A stretch of 64,000 nucleotides of DNA from Heterotrichella gracilis (Eukaryota; Sar; Xanthophyceae; Tribonematales; Xanthonemataceae). The translations under genes were made by a program, and so were the position numbers. Below are positions 1-12,239 of the stretch, in pieces. Under the pieces are notes generated by a model. The model did no database searches, was not told where the DNA came from, and saw nothing but the letters and a program-made list of their open reading frames with translations. Positions within the stretch are counted from its first letter, which is position 1; every line of letters begins with the position of its first letter. The stretch covers positions 33,112 through 97,111 of the forward strand of contig JAULBX010013872.1 in NCBI GenBank assembly GCA_032358255.1. The letters run 5' to 3'.

Positions 1-934
1 TCCTGTATCCAGTGGTGACCCAGGCAGGGTGCCGGGGATCAAACAGCAAATCGGCACGACAACCGTTTCGCGTCATGTGCGAGCATATACACAGCCAAAC
101 TCACTCCCAGATACTTGTCCTATATTTTTACCGTTAGGCTTGCGTTTAGCGCGCTGGCACGGCAGTATACTGCGAGCTGTAGTATGGTTTGTGTGGTAGT
201 GGTTGCACTATCCCCCAGGACACAGGCATGCACACCAACTGTAGCACCACACGAGTCGACGACTTGACTAGTGTTAACGAGCATGCACCACGGAGGCGTA
301 TACTTGTCACATTGTTACAGCTATGAAAGGAACGGTGGTGGTGGCTTTTATGGGAGGTTTTGCCTTTATGTCTATCTGACACCCCCAGAGAGAGCGCCAC
401 GTGTACTTTGGGGGTGTCACCATTGGAAGGCATGGCGCCTCCTCGAGTGTGGCCAGGTTGCACCTTCAGCTGGCCAGTAGTATACGTAAAATTCTGCTCC
501 TAGACAGTTGGGCACAAACTTGCAACGACCTTGGTCAGGACCCAACTGCCATGAGCAGTGATTTTGCAAAATTGACCCCAACCGTGGAATCAGCGTCAAA
601 TGCATGCATGCATGCCATGGCAAGAATCATATTGCAGTACTGGGTTGATTAACCATACTCACTATGAAAAGCCTTCACATATGCTATATCTGAGGCTGCA
701 CCTTCTGCACCAAGCGGCCCAACAGCAAACTGACGGCTATAGCCTGCAGTAACCTACCGCAGTGCACCTGCACACAGCTCCTGGGCCAGGCAACTATACA
801 AGTGAGTGGGAAGATCGTATTTTCTGTATTCCCTCCTAACCAGGGTAGTCTGCCACACACATCTGATACTGTTTCAAAACCACCTAATCACTAGCCTACC
901 CCCATGCCCCCCCCACGGCATTGCCCCCCCCCGC
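1..934. other. Non-coding left flank, no gene seen
   Basis: Only short unsupported open frames occur here, none with splice-phase continuity or a recognisable domain. It lies downstream of the minus-strand RPAP2-type gene and probably holds its 3' untranslated region and terminator. A run of repeated GCAT units lies near position 600. Confidence 0.5.
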
Positions 935-3900
935 TCACTCCCCTTCGCTGGGGACCAGCAGCTCCAGCAGCGAGCTGAACTCTTCCACGCTGCTGCCGCG
1001 CGCTGCCAGCACTGTGCCCAAGCGGGTCAGACCACTGCGGGACTCAAAGGGCGGTCGCAGCGCAGGCAGGCGCTCCAGCGACACGGCCTTTGCAAACAGG
1101 AGCGCCAGCAGCTGCCAGTCGCGCGACTGCGGGCCGCAACACACGGGACACGTCATGGTAGGGTGTTGAGGGATACGTCATGGTAGCATGGATATGTCGT
1201 GGTAAGGCAGGGAGGGCAAGACGCAACAGTTTGTGGAATGGACGAATAAGCACCCTGCAGGTAGCAAATGAATTGAGTGACCAAAATTGAATTTAATGTG
1301 TCAAACTCCCCAGCATACCATCAGCACTCTCACCTTGAACCCCGGCAGCGGCCCGTTGAACATCAGTGTGCGCAGCAGCGGTGCCAATTGGCGCTCCATT
1401 TCCCCTGGCGCCAGGGGCATGAGCATGTCGGCAATGACGGGGGGCAGGGCGGCGGCCATGAAGCGCGACGCGGCGGCCACCATGTCGTATGCGCGCGCAT
1501 CCAGAGAGATGGAGTTGGCGGGCATGCTGTGGCACGGGAGCAGACGTGAATATGCAGTGGCAGGGGGCAGGGGCAGGGCGCGGAAACACGCTGCATACTA
1601 TGGTGCGACAGCATATGGAGAGGACAACAAACTCACGGTCTGGCATGCACAGCAGGTAGCGCATATGTTGGGGAAAGTGTAATATCCAATTACCAGCAGT
1701 GTGCAGGGCGACGGTGCTGGACTCATGCCTGGATTCGTGTCCCCATCATGTTCCCCACAAGTAGACTTTTAATTTACATCGTTCCATATTATTATAATAT
1801 TATTATAATATTATAATATTTATTATTTCTAATGAGCCCGGGTTGGCTCCCTCATGACTGTATAAAAATTCCTGTAGGATTCCCGTATTACAAGATTTTA
1901 CAAGATTTATTTGACAGTCACATTATGCATAATTGATCAAAATATTTATTATACCTCATTAAATATTAATAACAAATATTTCAAAATCTCAAAATCATTC
2001 AGCATCCATACACCTTTGAATATGCTAGATACATCATGAAAGACTAAACGATTTATATATGATATCAATGCCATTACCCACGCCCCCTGCAGGGGGCGCA
2101 TGTGCAACCCGCACCGCATGTGCAAGCGCGGCAATTCTGCACCCCGTGCCCTGTGCGCATTGTGTCAATCTCTCACCTTGGGCTATGCAGGTACTCAATT
2201 GTCTGCTGGCTGATCCAGTTGTCCAGGCAGGTGTACATGAGGCCAAAGGGGGACAGGGAGGCGTGGTGGCTGGGGAAGTCATCGCTCTGCCAAGGAACCA
2301 TGCCCTCCTCCCCGTCACTGTCGACCTCCCCTGATGACTCCTCACCATCCCTGCACCATGGCACCCTGCCTCAGCCACCCTGTCTTGGACAGGCAACATG
2401 CCTCCACACCCTTGCCGCCACCCACACGTACTGACATCATGTATGATCAGACAACACATAACCAGCATCATTCAAACACACGCACGGCCAGCTACATCAG
2501 GACACCACCACCTCAAAACACCAGCCATCTTGATGTAGCAGCATAGTATTACCTGTCGCTGCCCATCCCCTCCTCCCCTCCTCCATTAACATCACTGAGC
2601 TCCCCCTCCTCGGATCCGCTTGAGCTCAGCTCAAAGTCGGCGATGTTGTCAATGCCCCTGCCACTGCTGCCCCCCACCCTTACCCCCGCCTGCTCCCCAC
2701 CCTCCACCAGCCTCAGGTGCCCAAATACCTCCCCAAGTTCAGCAGCAGACCCTTCCAATGGCCCCTTAGGGTCCTCGATGTTGAACACAAGCACGGGGGG
2801 AGAGGGTGCAGCAGCAGGGGCACCGGGCGGCACACCACTCAAGCTGACTCTACTGCTTGCTGCTTGTGCGATGTTAGGTGTGTTGAGGGTTGACGCCAGG
2901 CCATTGGCTGCCTCCCCGTTGCCATTGCTCTCCCTCACAATGTCCTCCACCACCCCCGTCACAGCGCACATCGCACCCTGGGCTTGGTCTGCAAAACGGA
3001 CGCTCTTCCCTCCCTCCCCACACCCGCCCACTGCTTTCACGTGTGCCTGTGCCCTGTCAGGTGTGAACCCCTCCACAGCAAAGGAGGCGCCAGGCCCTGT
3101 GGCCACTCGCGCCAAGTCACGCTCTGCTGCAGCCACGTCAGCTTCCACAGCATCAGGTGCACGCTCCTGAGGGGAGGGAGTGTGCTGTGAGGCCCATATA
3201 GCACAGGCGCATGTGCGTGGCCTGATTGGGAGTGGCTTTGCAGCTATTGCGGCACATACCTGATGTGACCCCAACCAGGCTTGCCCCGCATTGATGGCAC
3301 AGCCCATACATGCTTGCGTTTGCACACATTAAGTGTACTCCTTTTGAGGAGCATGGCACAGTTTGTTGTTTCCCTTACCTGCACGACACCCAGCATGACG
3401 GCAGACCCGTCCGGACCAAACGCCGCCACCTCCTGACCCTTGGCCCCTTTCTGCGCTACTCCACTTGCGCCTTTCTTCAGGATTGGCTTGGGAGCATGGG
3501 ACACCAGTGCCGCAGGGAGGGTGGTGGTGGTGGCCACTGCTGGTGGGCCACTGGCTGTGCTGCTGCCATGTGGCGCAACTGGAGGGTAACCCTCGCCACC
3601 CCTGGCAACCACACTTTTGGCAGCGGTAGCCATAGGAGCATCCCCAGCCGCCCCGCCATTACTGGCACCAGTGGCAGCCACAGGTGTTGTTGCACCAGCA
3701 ACCACCTCCTCTGCTGCCTGCCTTGCCCTGACCGCCTGCCTTGCCTTGTGCACCAGGTCCATGAAGCGCTGCCCCGCATCCACCTCGCTGCCCAGCTGAC
3801 GTGCAAACACCTTCACAGCAACCGCGCACCTGGGGAAGGGGAGGGATGGCTCTAAACCACAGCAATGGCAAGGAAGCAGCATTCGTTGCCGTCAATGCTA

Positions 3901-4982
3901 TCAATGCGCAGAACAGATGCACAGTCGTGCATCATGACCAGCAAATTGAATGGGCCATTGCATGCATGTCCAACGGCTGTGTGCAGAATGCATTGCGTGC
4001 TGGGTATGACTGCACAGCATGCCCCTTACTTGTTGTTACAGTAGTGCCCCTGGCCCGCCCCTTGCGTGTCGTACACCGCTTGTTGAGACAGAGATATGCG
4101 ATAGCGCCCCCTCGCCGCCTGGGTGGGCAGCTGGTTGCCACACAGGGGGTTGCCGCACAGCCCAGCCAGGTGGCGCTCCTCTGCGGCCTGGACACGCAAG
4201 CAAGTCGTTGCATGCCGACTGAGATGGTGTATTCCCCTGTTCACTATGGGGCTCCTCCTACACATGGTACGCCGGCCTTGATGCCAATGCGTCTAGCCCA
4301 CGACTGCAGCTCCGCATGTCAAACAAGGACAAAACACACCAAGCCAATGCCCTGTTCCACTTCCCCTCTCCCTCACCTGCTCCAGCTCCTCCCCTGACAG
4401 CGGCTGCGCCACACGCCACAGCTCGCCTTCACTGTGCGCACCAGGCTCAAGTAGCCTGCAGGGAGGAAACAGGCACAGGGGTGGCATGCAGCGCAGGGAA
4501 AATAGGCATTTCCAAGTCGTACATATGGCATTGGTGGCTCACATGCATGCCTGGATGGATGCGTGCAAGGAGACCAGCATACAAAATGCTGGCCGCGTCT
4601 AGTGGTTTCGCCATGGATGGCATACCCCGGTGTGTGCGCAGGGGATCCTCAGTTGCGCTGCAAGGCATATCAGAGATGTCACATGCAACATTCCCATGCG
4701 CTTCCCAATGGCATCACACAGCATCTGCTGTCATGCCTCCTTCATTGAGGAGTAATTTATGCGGGCTTATTAGGACGCATGCGCCCTGGGTCCCTAGCCC
4801 ACTGTCCGCATCCAGCCCCACCTCTCCACCGCCCTCAGCGCCGCCTTGCGCCTGGCAGCTGTGCGGGTCATGGAGGCATCCGCATGCACACGCGCCTGGG
4901 CACGCACAGCTGCGGCGGTTGGCCACACCTGCTGCTGCTGTTGCTGTGGGGGGGCCTGCGCTGGTGGGCCACCTGCATCCAT
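935..4982 (-). CDS. RPAP2: RPAP2/RIMA-type RNA polymerase II CTD phosphatase (Rtr1 zinc finger)
   Basis: Eight exons on the minus strand: 4982-4822, 4455-4377, 4187-4030, 3829-3379, 3166-2553, 2350-2177, 1526-1334 and 1126-935 (stop TGA 937-935). All have GT-AG borders and matching phases, giving 673 residues. Residues about 81-145 form an Rtr1-type zinc site: CGNPLC (C-x4-C, Cys91/Cys96), then YRISLS and VYD, then CNNKC (C-x3-C, Cys130/Cys134). The middle (about 150-490) is low complexity. The C-terminal part (SPFGLMYTCLDNWIS onward) has the helical pattern of plant RPAP2 homologues. Family knowledge: these proteins dephosphorylate Ser5 of the Pol II C-terminal repeat and help import Pol II into the nucleus. 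Exon 1 starts at the only upstream ATG in frame and has a short poly-Gln run; the start is the least certain part. Confidence 0.85.
1785..1830. repeat. AT-only stretch in RPAP2-type intron
   Basis: A short run made almost entirely of ATTATA-like units lies in the intron between exons 6 and 7 of the RPAP2-type gene. It contrasts sharply with the GC-rich surroundings and can fold back on itself. It is probably simple-sequence expansion. Confidence 0.6.
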
Positions 4983-6625
4983 TCAACACAGCCACTCGGT
5001 CACTGCCCTTCCGCAGGCGATTTCATGCTAGCGCCTACCTGGCGGCCATAGGCGGCGAAAGATCAAACCCATGCTGCCTTGCATGTGCTGCTCTTAGAAA
5101 TTCCGGGGTGATGTCTGAGTACGGGTGCAGCAGCGCTTACCATTGCCGTTGCCTGTCCCCTGCCGTGCTGTGCCTGCGCCCACCACTTCCTTGTTTCCCT
5201 TCTGTTCCTTGTGTGCGGTGGAGCACGTTGGGACGTCAGCACTGGCCATGCTGTTGGCACTACCATCCTCTACCACGCCTGTGTGTTTGGCAGCAACTGC
5301 TCAAGGGCATGGCACACACAGACTGCTGGTGCAGCGCAGCGCCTGGCTGCAAGTGGAATACGACACAAGCTTCTGCTTGCTATAGCCACTGGTGCGGGAA
5401 CACGAGCACAAGGCGATCCTTCCACTCCCCGTTGGATTGGGTTCAGTTTGCGAATGTTCAAGACTGTCAAGCCACACACTACTCTCCATTCCCACCACCT
5501 GTGCTCGCAATCCCCGTGCCTGCACCCAGCCACCTACCTGGCGCACCGCCATAGCTCAATATAGGCAGCCTGTCCCCAAACATGGCTGCCATACTCCAGC
5601 CCGCCTACTCTCTTGCCACTCCTGATGGGAAAGGCGGTGTTCCCCGCCCACCCCTGCCCTGGCCCACCACCACCTAGCTGCCACCTAACATGGACATGCA
5701 CAAGCCCCACGGGCAGGCACAGTTGAGCCAACAGTTTGGTAGCGAGCACCAGAGTTCTGTGGTATAAAGTGGACGATCAGGGGACGGCTATGATGTCTTA
5801 ACACAAACGTGCTGGTGAAGGTGCACTTCTCGCGAGCCTCGGTGCAAACGTTTGCAACTTTTCTTTGTTATAGAACGTGTAGTACGCTGCAATCTGGGAA
5901 GCTGGTGGAGTGCACTAGTGGCCGGCTGGCAACCACGGACTGTGCCCAAGGGATGGCCAGGTGATGGACGAAGCACGCGGCTTGCTGCACCCACTTCAAG
6001 AGTACGGCTCAGAGGTTACACGCACTCCTGGTTGAAAACAGAGCTCGAACAGTGTTGAAAACAACAACTCTATTATAAACTGTTCTCGGCTTGTGCATGC
6101 ATGCACATGCAGGTAGGGGTGTGGCAAAAACTGGCGCAACGGGAGTGGCACACCGTGTTCTGAAATCCTCGCCCGTGACCGTGGTCATCCACTGCAGCTC
6201 GTTGTTGCGCAAAGCTAGCATAGGAGGATCGACGGGTGGGGTGAAAATGCCCAAGATAAATCAAAGCACACATTTTTGACACCCAGTCCTGGCATTGGCT
6301 CCATGCGCCAGTTGACACTGGCACACTTGTTGTCACTTGTGCTGTTCAACCGCACTGAGTGTCAGCATGGAAGTTCAGCATATGCGTATTTAAAAACACA
6401 AAATTGGACGTGAAAAGCCCGCATGTTTCAACGACATGGCATGCGGTGGAATGTGAGGCAATGGCATGGGACACATAGACTGAAAATTAGACAATGCTGC
6501 CCAATATGTTATGGGTTCAAAAACAGCAAAAAGCATTGCAGCCAGTGTACATATACCCCAGGTGACATCTCGAAACTGGGTTGTGGTCTCCGTTGTGAAA
6601 GTCCACACTTCGCTCTCTGTCCCTA
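4983..6625. other. Intergenic region between two minus-strand genes
   Basis: This holds the presumed promoter of the RPAP2-type gene (right of 4982) and the 3' flank of the coiled-coil gene. A 412-residue open frame on the plus strand (4316-5554) runs antisense through RPAP2 exons into this area and looks like a GC-driven shadow. No further gene is supported. Confidence 0.5.
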
Positions 6626-9600
6626 TCAACCACACATCTGCTCATTGCTGCCACCTTCCCAGCCTGCGCATTCCCCAACCCCATACTCCATGCCACCCTC
6701 CCCCTCCCCTCCCTCATCTTGCATGATCTGCGCCACCGCCGCCGCCAGGCCCTCGCTGCGCACCTGCAGCGCCTGGTAGCTGCCCAGCACCTGTTGCACG
6801 CGCTGCACCAGGTCGGAGTAGCCAGCAAGCTCGCCCTGCAGTGAGGGGTCGGCAGCGGCGGCAGCCGCCAGGTGCGCATGGGCGGCACTGGCGCAGAGAG
6901 GGAGCTGCAGGAGAGGTGGGGAGGGGGGGAGGGAGTGCTCCTGCGAGTCCATCGGCGTGGCGGGTGTGTGGGGTGGGGCACCAGGGGGAGAGTTTAGCAG
7001 GGGGGTGGATGCCTGGTGCTCGTATGCAGGGTCCTGGGCCCATGATGCCTCCCAGTAGCTCCCCATTGCATTGCCACTGCATTCAATGGGCGCACTCGTG
7101 GATACCCCACCCGCAGACTCCAGGCCAGTTCCATGGCCAGGATAGCCGCCAGGGGTCCCGTAACCTGCCTCCTCCCTCCCCTCAGCATCACTCCCCACCC
7201 CCCAGCCAGGTGTGCTGTCCCCGTCCTGCAGCATGCTGTCATCATCCAGCGGGTAGCGCGGGACCCAATGGCGGGGAGGGGATGACGACACGGCAGCAGC
7301 CATCCCACGGGGACTGCTTGCCACACGCCCATACGTGTACTCGCCATCTGCCGCGACTGGTTCGCTATGATGCTCCTGGCTGTACTGGCCATCTGGTTCG
7401 CCATGCTGGCCCCTTGCTGCATCCCCAGTGTTCCCATGAGCGCACACGCCACCGCTGTGCCGCCCGCTGCTGCCTGCGCGCCCATGCCCATGCTCTGTGC
7501 CCCATCCTCCTTCACCGCACCCGGCTTGGTCCCTGCACTGCTGTGGGGTGCACCCCGCCCTGCCCGCCACCTCTGCCAGGCTGCCCCCCCGCCCATCAGG
7601 CACACACAGGGCTGTCGCAAATGTGTGTAGACGGCTGTACGCCTGCAGCCATAACAACAAGGGTGGGTTGGCCTTTCTGAAAACAATGGATGCACAAGGC
7701 GCATGCCGTATGCTTTGCTGTCATCTGTGTGCCCCTGGCCTTGTGGCTCACACACAAGGTGTAGAGGGGTGCTGCCACTATACAAGTCAAATGATCCCCC
7801 TACCTGCTTGTATGCATTGCACCAGCCCTTGTATTGCTCCACCTGTGCCCTGCTGCTGTGCCACTTGGCGGCCAGGCGGTCACAGGCAACCTGGGGACAG
7901 GGGGAGAAAATGCTTTGGTTAGCTCGCAGACCACAGAGCTATTAGACGTTGAATCTGTCTTGACAATTTGTACCTTGATTTTCATACATGAATACAAGCT
8001 ACAAACATTTCATGCTGCGCATTCAAATGTGAGTATTTATAACATATATAAAAGTCAGACACATATCTGGTGGACAGTTCAGTCAATAAATCATTCTTTT
8101 ACACACCAGCACAAGGGCTACCTCGTGTTTTTTTATTGTATATTATATATGTACATATGAAGTCAGGCATTCCGATACAAGGAAATTGGGGTTACCAATA
8201 ACATCTGTTTTTTATTTATTCAACTCATTGTGCCCGTGTGGGCACCCCAGAACGTAGTGCGTTCTTGGTGTTTTGGCATCTGCATGCCCATACCGCTACA
8301 TGCATGCCCCTGCAGCCCTCATGCCTGTATCCTCCCCCTTACCTGCATCCTGTCCGCCTGCTGCTTCCACCTGGCACCCTCCTGGCTCGCCTCCACTGCC
8401 TGCTGCCGCAACACGCTGCTGTACGCCTTGAGCAGCGCAACCAGACGCCACAGCAGAGAAAGCTGTGAGGGGTCCTCCCCGCTGACACACCCACCACCCG
8501 CCACCCCTGGACCATGTGCGGCACCTTCCCCCTCCCCTGACGCGGCCAGCAGCTGGTCCAGTATGGACTCCAGGGGTGCGCTACCGCCACTGCCTGCCGT
8601 GTCGTGGCCAGCAGTGGGGTGGGTGCTGCTGCCTAGCCCCTGCTGTGAAGCCATTGGCATGTCTGCAAGGGGTGTATTGGGGCCAACACAGCCTGTTGCC
8701 TGCCCTGCCTCAACATCATCATCAGAGCCACGTGCCTCAACCTGATGACGCACCACTGCCCGCCCTTCTGCCTCAGATAGCCCATGCCCTCCCCAGGTGG
8801 CCCCAGCCACCATCCCCTGCCCTGCCCCATGCGCCCCCGCCACCGCACCCTCCAGCGCCGCCACCTGGCTGCTGAGGTGTGCGATGACATCGTCACGCGC
8901 CACCAGCTGGCACAGCAGGTACTCCTCGTAGCACTCGCCCACATCAGGTGGGGGGCACATGGCGCAAGTGGCGACATCAGGAGCGCTACCCTCATTTCCG
9001 CACTGGCAAGCAGCATCAACATCCACCAGCATGCTGCTGCCACACTCGCCAGGGGGGAAGCACTGGTTGCCATGCGTATCGAGGGCTGCATGCTTGCCCA
9101 ACTCCTGTTCCAGCGCTGCAGGGGTGGCGCACTCCCCCGCCCCCTCCACAACCCGCCGCACCCCACCACCACCACCACCCCCATGTGACGGCTGTGAGGA
9201 GGCAGCTGGCAAGGGGCTGTGAGTCAATGTGTCGTGTAGGTGTGGCAGGGGTGCATGTGGCTGTGGTGTTTGGAGGTCAGGCTCCACCCCGCACCTGCCC
9301 TGACCCCCACTGCCTGGCGCTGCATGCTGCTGCTGCTGCTCACTGCCAGCGCTGCCTTGGTGGCCCTGCTGCTGTGGGAGGTGCCTGGCATGGGGGAGCA
9401 GGCCACAAGTGTCACAGGTGAACAGGTGGAGGCAAAGGCCAAGCAAGCCATAGAAAAGGTAGGGAAGTATTTTGAAGAGTATGGGTTGCCGCGCAAAAAA
9501 TAAGAGGGATTTGTGTACATATGTAATTTTTATACAAATATGTATATTTATTTTGGAGTGACAATTATGAAACAAGGTGCAAGGGCCATGCGACAATCAC

Positions 9601-11434
9601 AGGACCGCTGTGGGTCACATGCGCCAGATCCAGCTGACCAACGATGATGTGGCAGCATGTCAGTACCCCCCACCTGCACTCCGCCTCCTCCAGCCGCTGC
9701 CTGAGCTCAGCCACCTGGCACTCCACCATGGCGCTGTGCCTGCTCAGATCCATGTTCCTACCCTGCAGCGACGCATTCTCTCCCGCTTGACGTGCCATCT
9801 CTGCCTCACTGGCCTGCAATCTGGCTTCCAGCTCAGCGTTCCGCCCTGCCATCTGCTTCCACCTGGCCTCGACCCCTGCCACCTCACCCGCCAGCTCTGC
9901 AGCATGCCCCTCAAACGCCACTACCTGCGCCTCCTTCTGTGCCAACTCATCCGCCAGCTCCGCATGAGATCCTTCCAGCTCGGCCACGCGGGCCTCCCAC
10001 CCAGCTGCCTGCTGCTGTGCGGCCTTCACCTGCGCCACCAGCTGTGCGTTCTGTGCCCCCAGGTCAGCCGCTGCCCCCTCCCACTCCGCCGCCTGCTGGC
10101 CCCTGTGCGCTGCCACCTGGCCCAGCTGCAGGTTCTCCTCCTCCAGCGCATGTATGCGCGCCAGCAGCCCCGCCACCTGGCCGTGCAGCTCCATTGCCGC
10201 GGCCTTGGCTGCCCCTACCACCGCCACCGCCCCGTCGCGCTGCGCCTCAAGGGCATGGCAGTGGGACTGGAGGGAGGATAGCTCATCCTGCAGGCACAAG
10301 GGTGGGATGGAATCTTTTGGGAATCAGGAATGCCAGATATGCTCGTCTGTGTGTGACAATAGGTCGGGAGTGGGGACTGGGAGGGTTCCTGCAATGTAAA
10401 ATGTACATCACCTACTGGTGGGATGTGCTCAGGTGTATGGGAGAAGCAGGCATGCAATTTATGGTGGTCCACCCGCCACCAATCCCAACCTGCATCACGC
10501 TGTCCTCTCCCGCCAGCTGCCCCGCCCTGGCCACCGCACGCCCGTGTGACAGCTGCAGCCAGCGCACGCCAGCAGTGCCCATGCCCCCCTCACCACCACC
10601 GCATGCTAGCAAGCTCCCCATCATGTCATCCAGCCTGGCTGCCAGATGGCCAGCCTCCACTAGCCCAGCCTGCATGAAAATACACATGTGCCATGAGCAA
10701 CCACCACTGATGCGAGGCTTTATGCGGCACCACAAATAACACAGTGCCAGGGGTATACGTACAGGGTGTGCACGTGACACCAACAGTACCAGCACATGGG
10801 AACATATGTACACCAGCCCCAGAGTTCAGGAGGTCCTTAAATATGATTACTTTAATAAAGCGCGTCTGTGCACAGCTGCATGACAGGCCTGCTGATGCAT
10901 GTCCACCCCCTCAAGGTAGTGCATCCCTGACCACACTTTCCGGCAACACACCTTCGCCTGCGCCAGCTTCCCCCTGTGTGCCCCTATGTGTTCACATGTG
11001 GAGGCCACACTGATAGCGCCTGCGCTGCATTCCTGCTCAAGGGACTCACACCTGGGAAGCAAGTGGGGGGTGTTGACATATGGGTGAGTCAATGGGGGGC
11101 ATAAGGCACACCGCATGACGCATCGTGTTATGTTCTTTTCGACCCTGCTTGTGGCGTGTGGCACATTGTTGCACGGCAGGGTAGCAGACAACCTACAGCT
11201 AAACCAGCACTCGCACCCCACCTTGTCCCCGTGTCCAGCCCTCCACCTGCCCCCTTGTGCTGGGCCACAGCTGGGCAAACCTGGACACAGCACAGGAGGT
11301 TGTAGGCAATTGCACCCCTGACACCACAGCACGCAGCACAGCAAGGGACGCTGCCCACCAAGCCAAACCTCGCCTACCTCCACCTCCTGCAACAAGGGCT
11401 CGGCACAACTACTGGTAGAGCATACGCCTGCCAT
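6626..11434 (-). CDS. Large coiled-coil protein of unknown function
   Basis: Minus-strand model of eight exons: 11434-11378, 11280-11222, 11051-10952, 10669-10490, 10287-9674, 9384-8343, 7890-7804 and 7642-6626 (stop TGA 6628-6626). Phases match at every junction, giving 1,051 residues. Residues about 133-337 are a long heptad-rich coiled coil (LEEENLQL, VAELEGSHAELADELAQ, ELEARLQASEAEMA, ELRQRLEEAE). A Cys-containing, Gly/Ser-rich region follows, then short helical segments (RWKQQADRMQ, SRAQVEQYKGWCNAYK), a disordered stretch and a last helical pair (ELAGYSDLVQRVQQVLGSYQ). No enzymatic domain is recognised. The last six exons are well supported. The first two short exons and the start codon are chosen on phase agreement only. 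A scaffold, cytoskeletal or centrosomal role is possible, but nothing in the sequence decides it. Confidence 0.6.
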
Positions 11435-12239
11435 CTTTGGAGGTGTGGCTCGACTGCCCGCCCACTTGCATGCCTCTTGTCCACCCTTGTCAAGCAAGGG
11501 GATTTGCGATTTGATTAGGGCCAGAGATCGGAAGCGTAGGTACAGAGCTGTGTTATTTGCAAGAACGCTCCTACAGCCACAGGTGTATGCGAAACAAGCG
11601 AAAGGTGGTCGTGTACCCAACAAGCGCGACTCGTATGCATGCATGTGAGGCGTGCCAACAAACCGTGCCCAGTACCAAGTACACGCGATGCCAGCATATC
11701 CGCGCACCATCAAGCAAACCCTTCCCACCTGTCACGGCAGTTGGTCACTGTGTCAGCGCAGCAGAGCGGAGTTGCAGCGACACTGTGGGATACTGGGCGA
11801 TGCCGTCGCAGCTGCAAGTCCTGAAGCTTTACAGGCAACGCAACACAGCCCTTATGGTAAAGTGTACGTGGGTGTGCCCCTCCTGGTGTTGAAAACTGGA
11901 GGACGTTTGTATTGGCATTTCAGGCGTTCGAAACCCCAATTTAAAAATCGCCCGCCTTTAGCCACCGACCGCGGCGCGGCGAAACGTTGCCGCCTTCAGA
12001 CTGTGTTTCACAAGATGCAGACAACTGCCCCACTTCTTAAGACTTAGCTTTGCGTGACAAGGTTCGCAAGGAGAGCTTCTACTTTTGCTGCTCGAGTTGT
12101 GATCACACTGCCTTGGTTGATCGACCTTGCACACCCTCCACTGGGCGCCATCTGCGTCCCCATGATTTAGTACTGCGTGTGCCTAGCGTCGTTATTTTCC
12201 AGCCCTGATAGCTACCTTAACAGCAAGAATCAGATAAAA
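11435..12239. promoter_or_regulatory. Divergent intergenic region, coiled-coil gene / sugar transporter
   Basis: About 0.8 kb between the presumed start of the minus-strand coiled-coil gene and the plus-strand transporter ATG, so it should hold both promoters if the 5' exons of the former are right. No clear TATA box or other motif was recognised. Confidence 0.4.

Noticed and set aside
4316-5554. 412-residue open frame on the plus strand
   Set aside because: It is antisense to RPAP2 exons and the upstream region, its composition is erratic with no domain, and the opposite strand carries the Rtr1 zinc finger with correct splice sites.
10847-11728. 293-residue minus-strand open frame
   Set aside because: Only its part at 10952-11051 fits the coiled-coil gene. 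The rest reads as Cys-rich nonsense across what are better explained as introns.
11880-11990. tRNA-like T-loop word GTTCGAAACCCC
   Set aside because: No flanking cloverleaf, anticodon arm or acceptor stem could be built around it.
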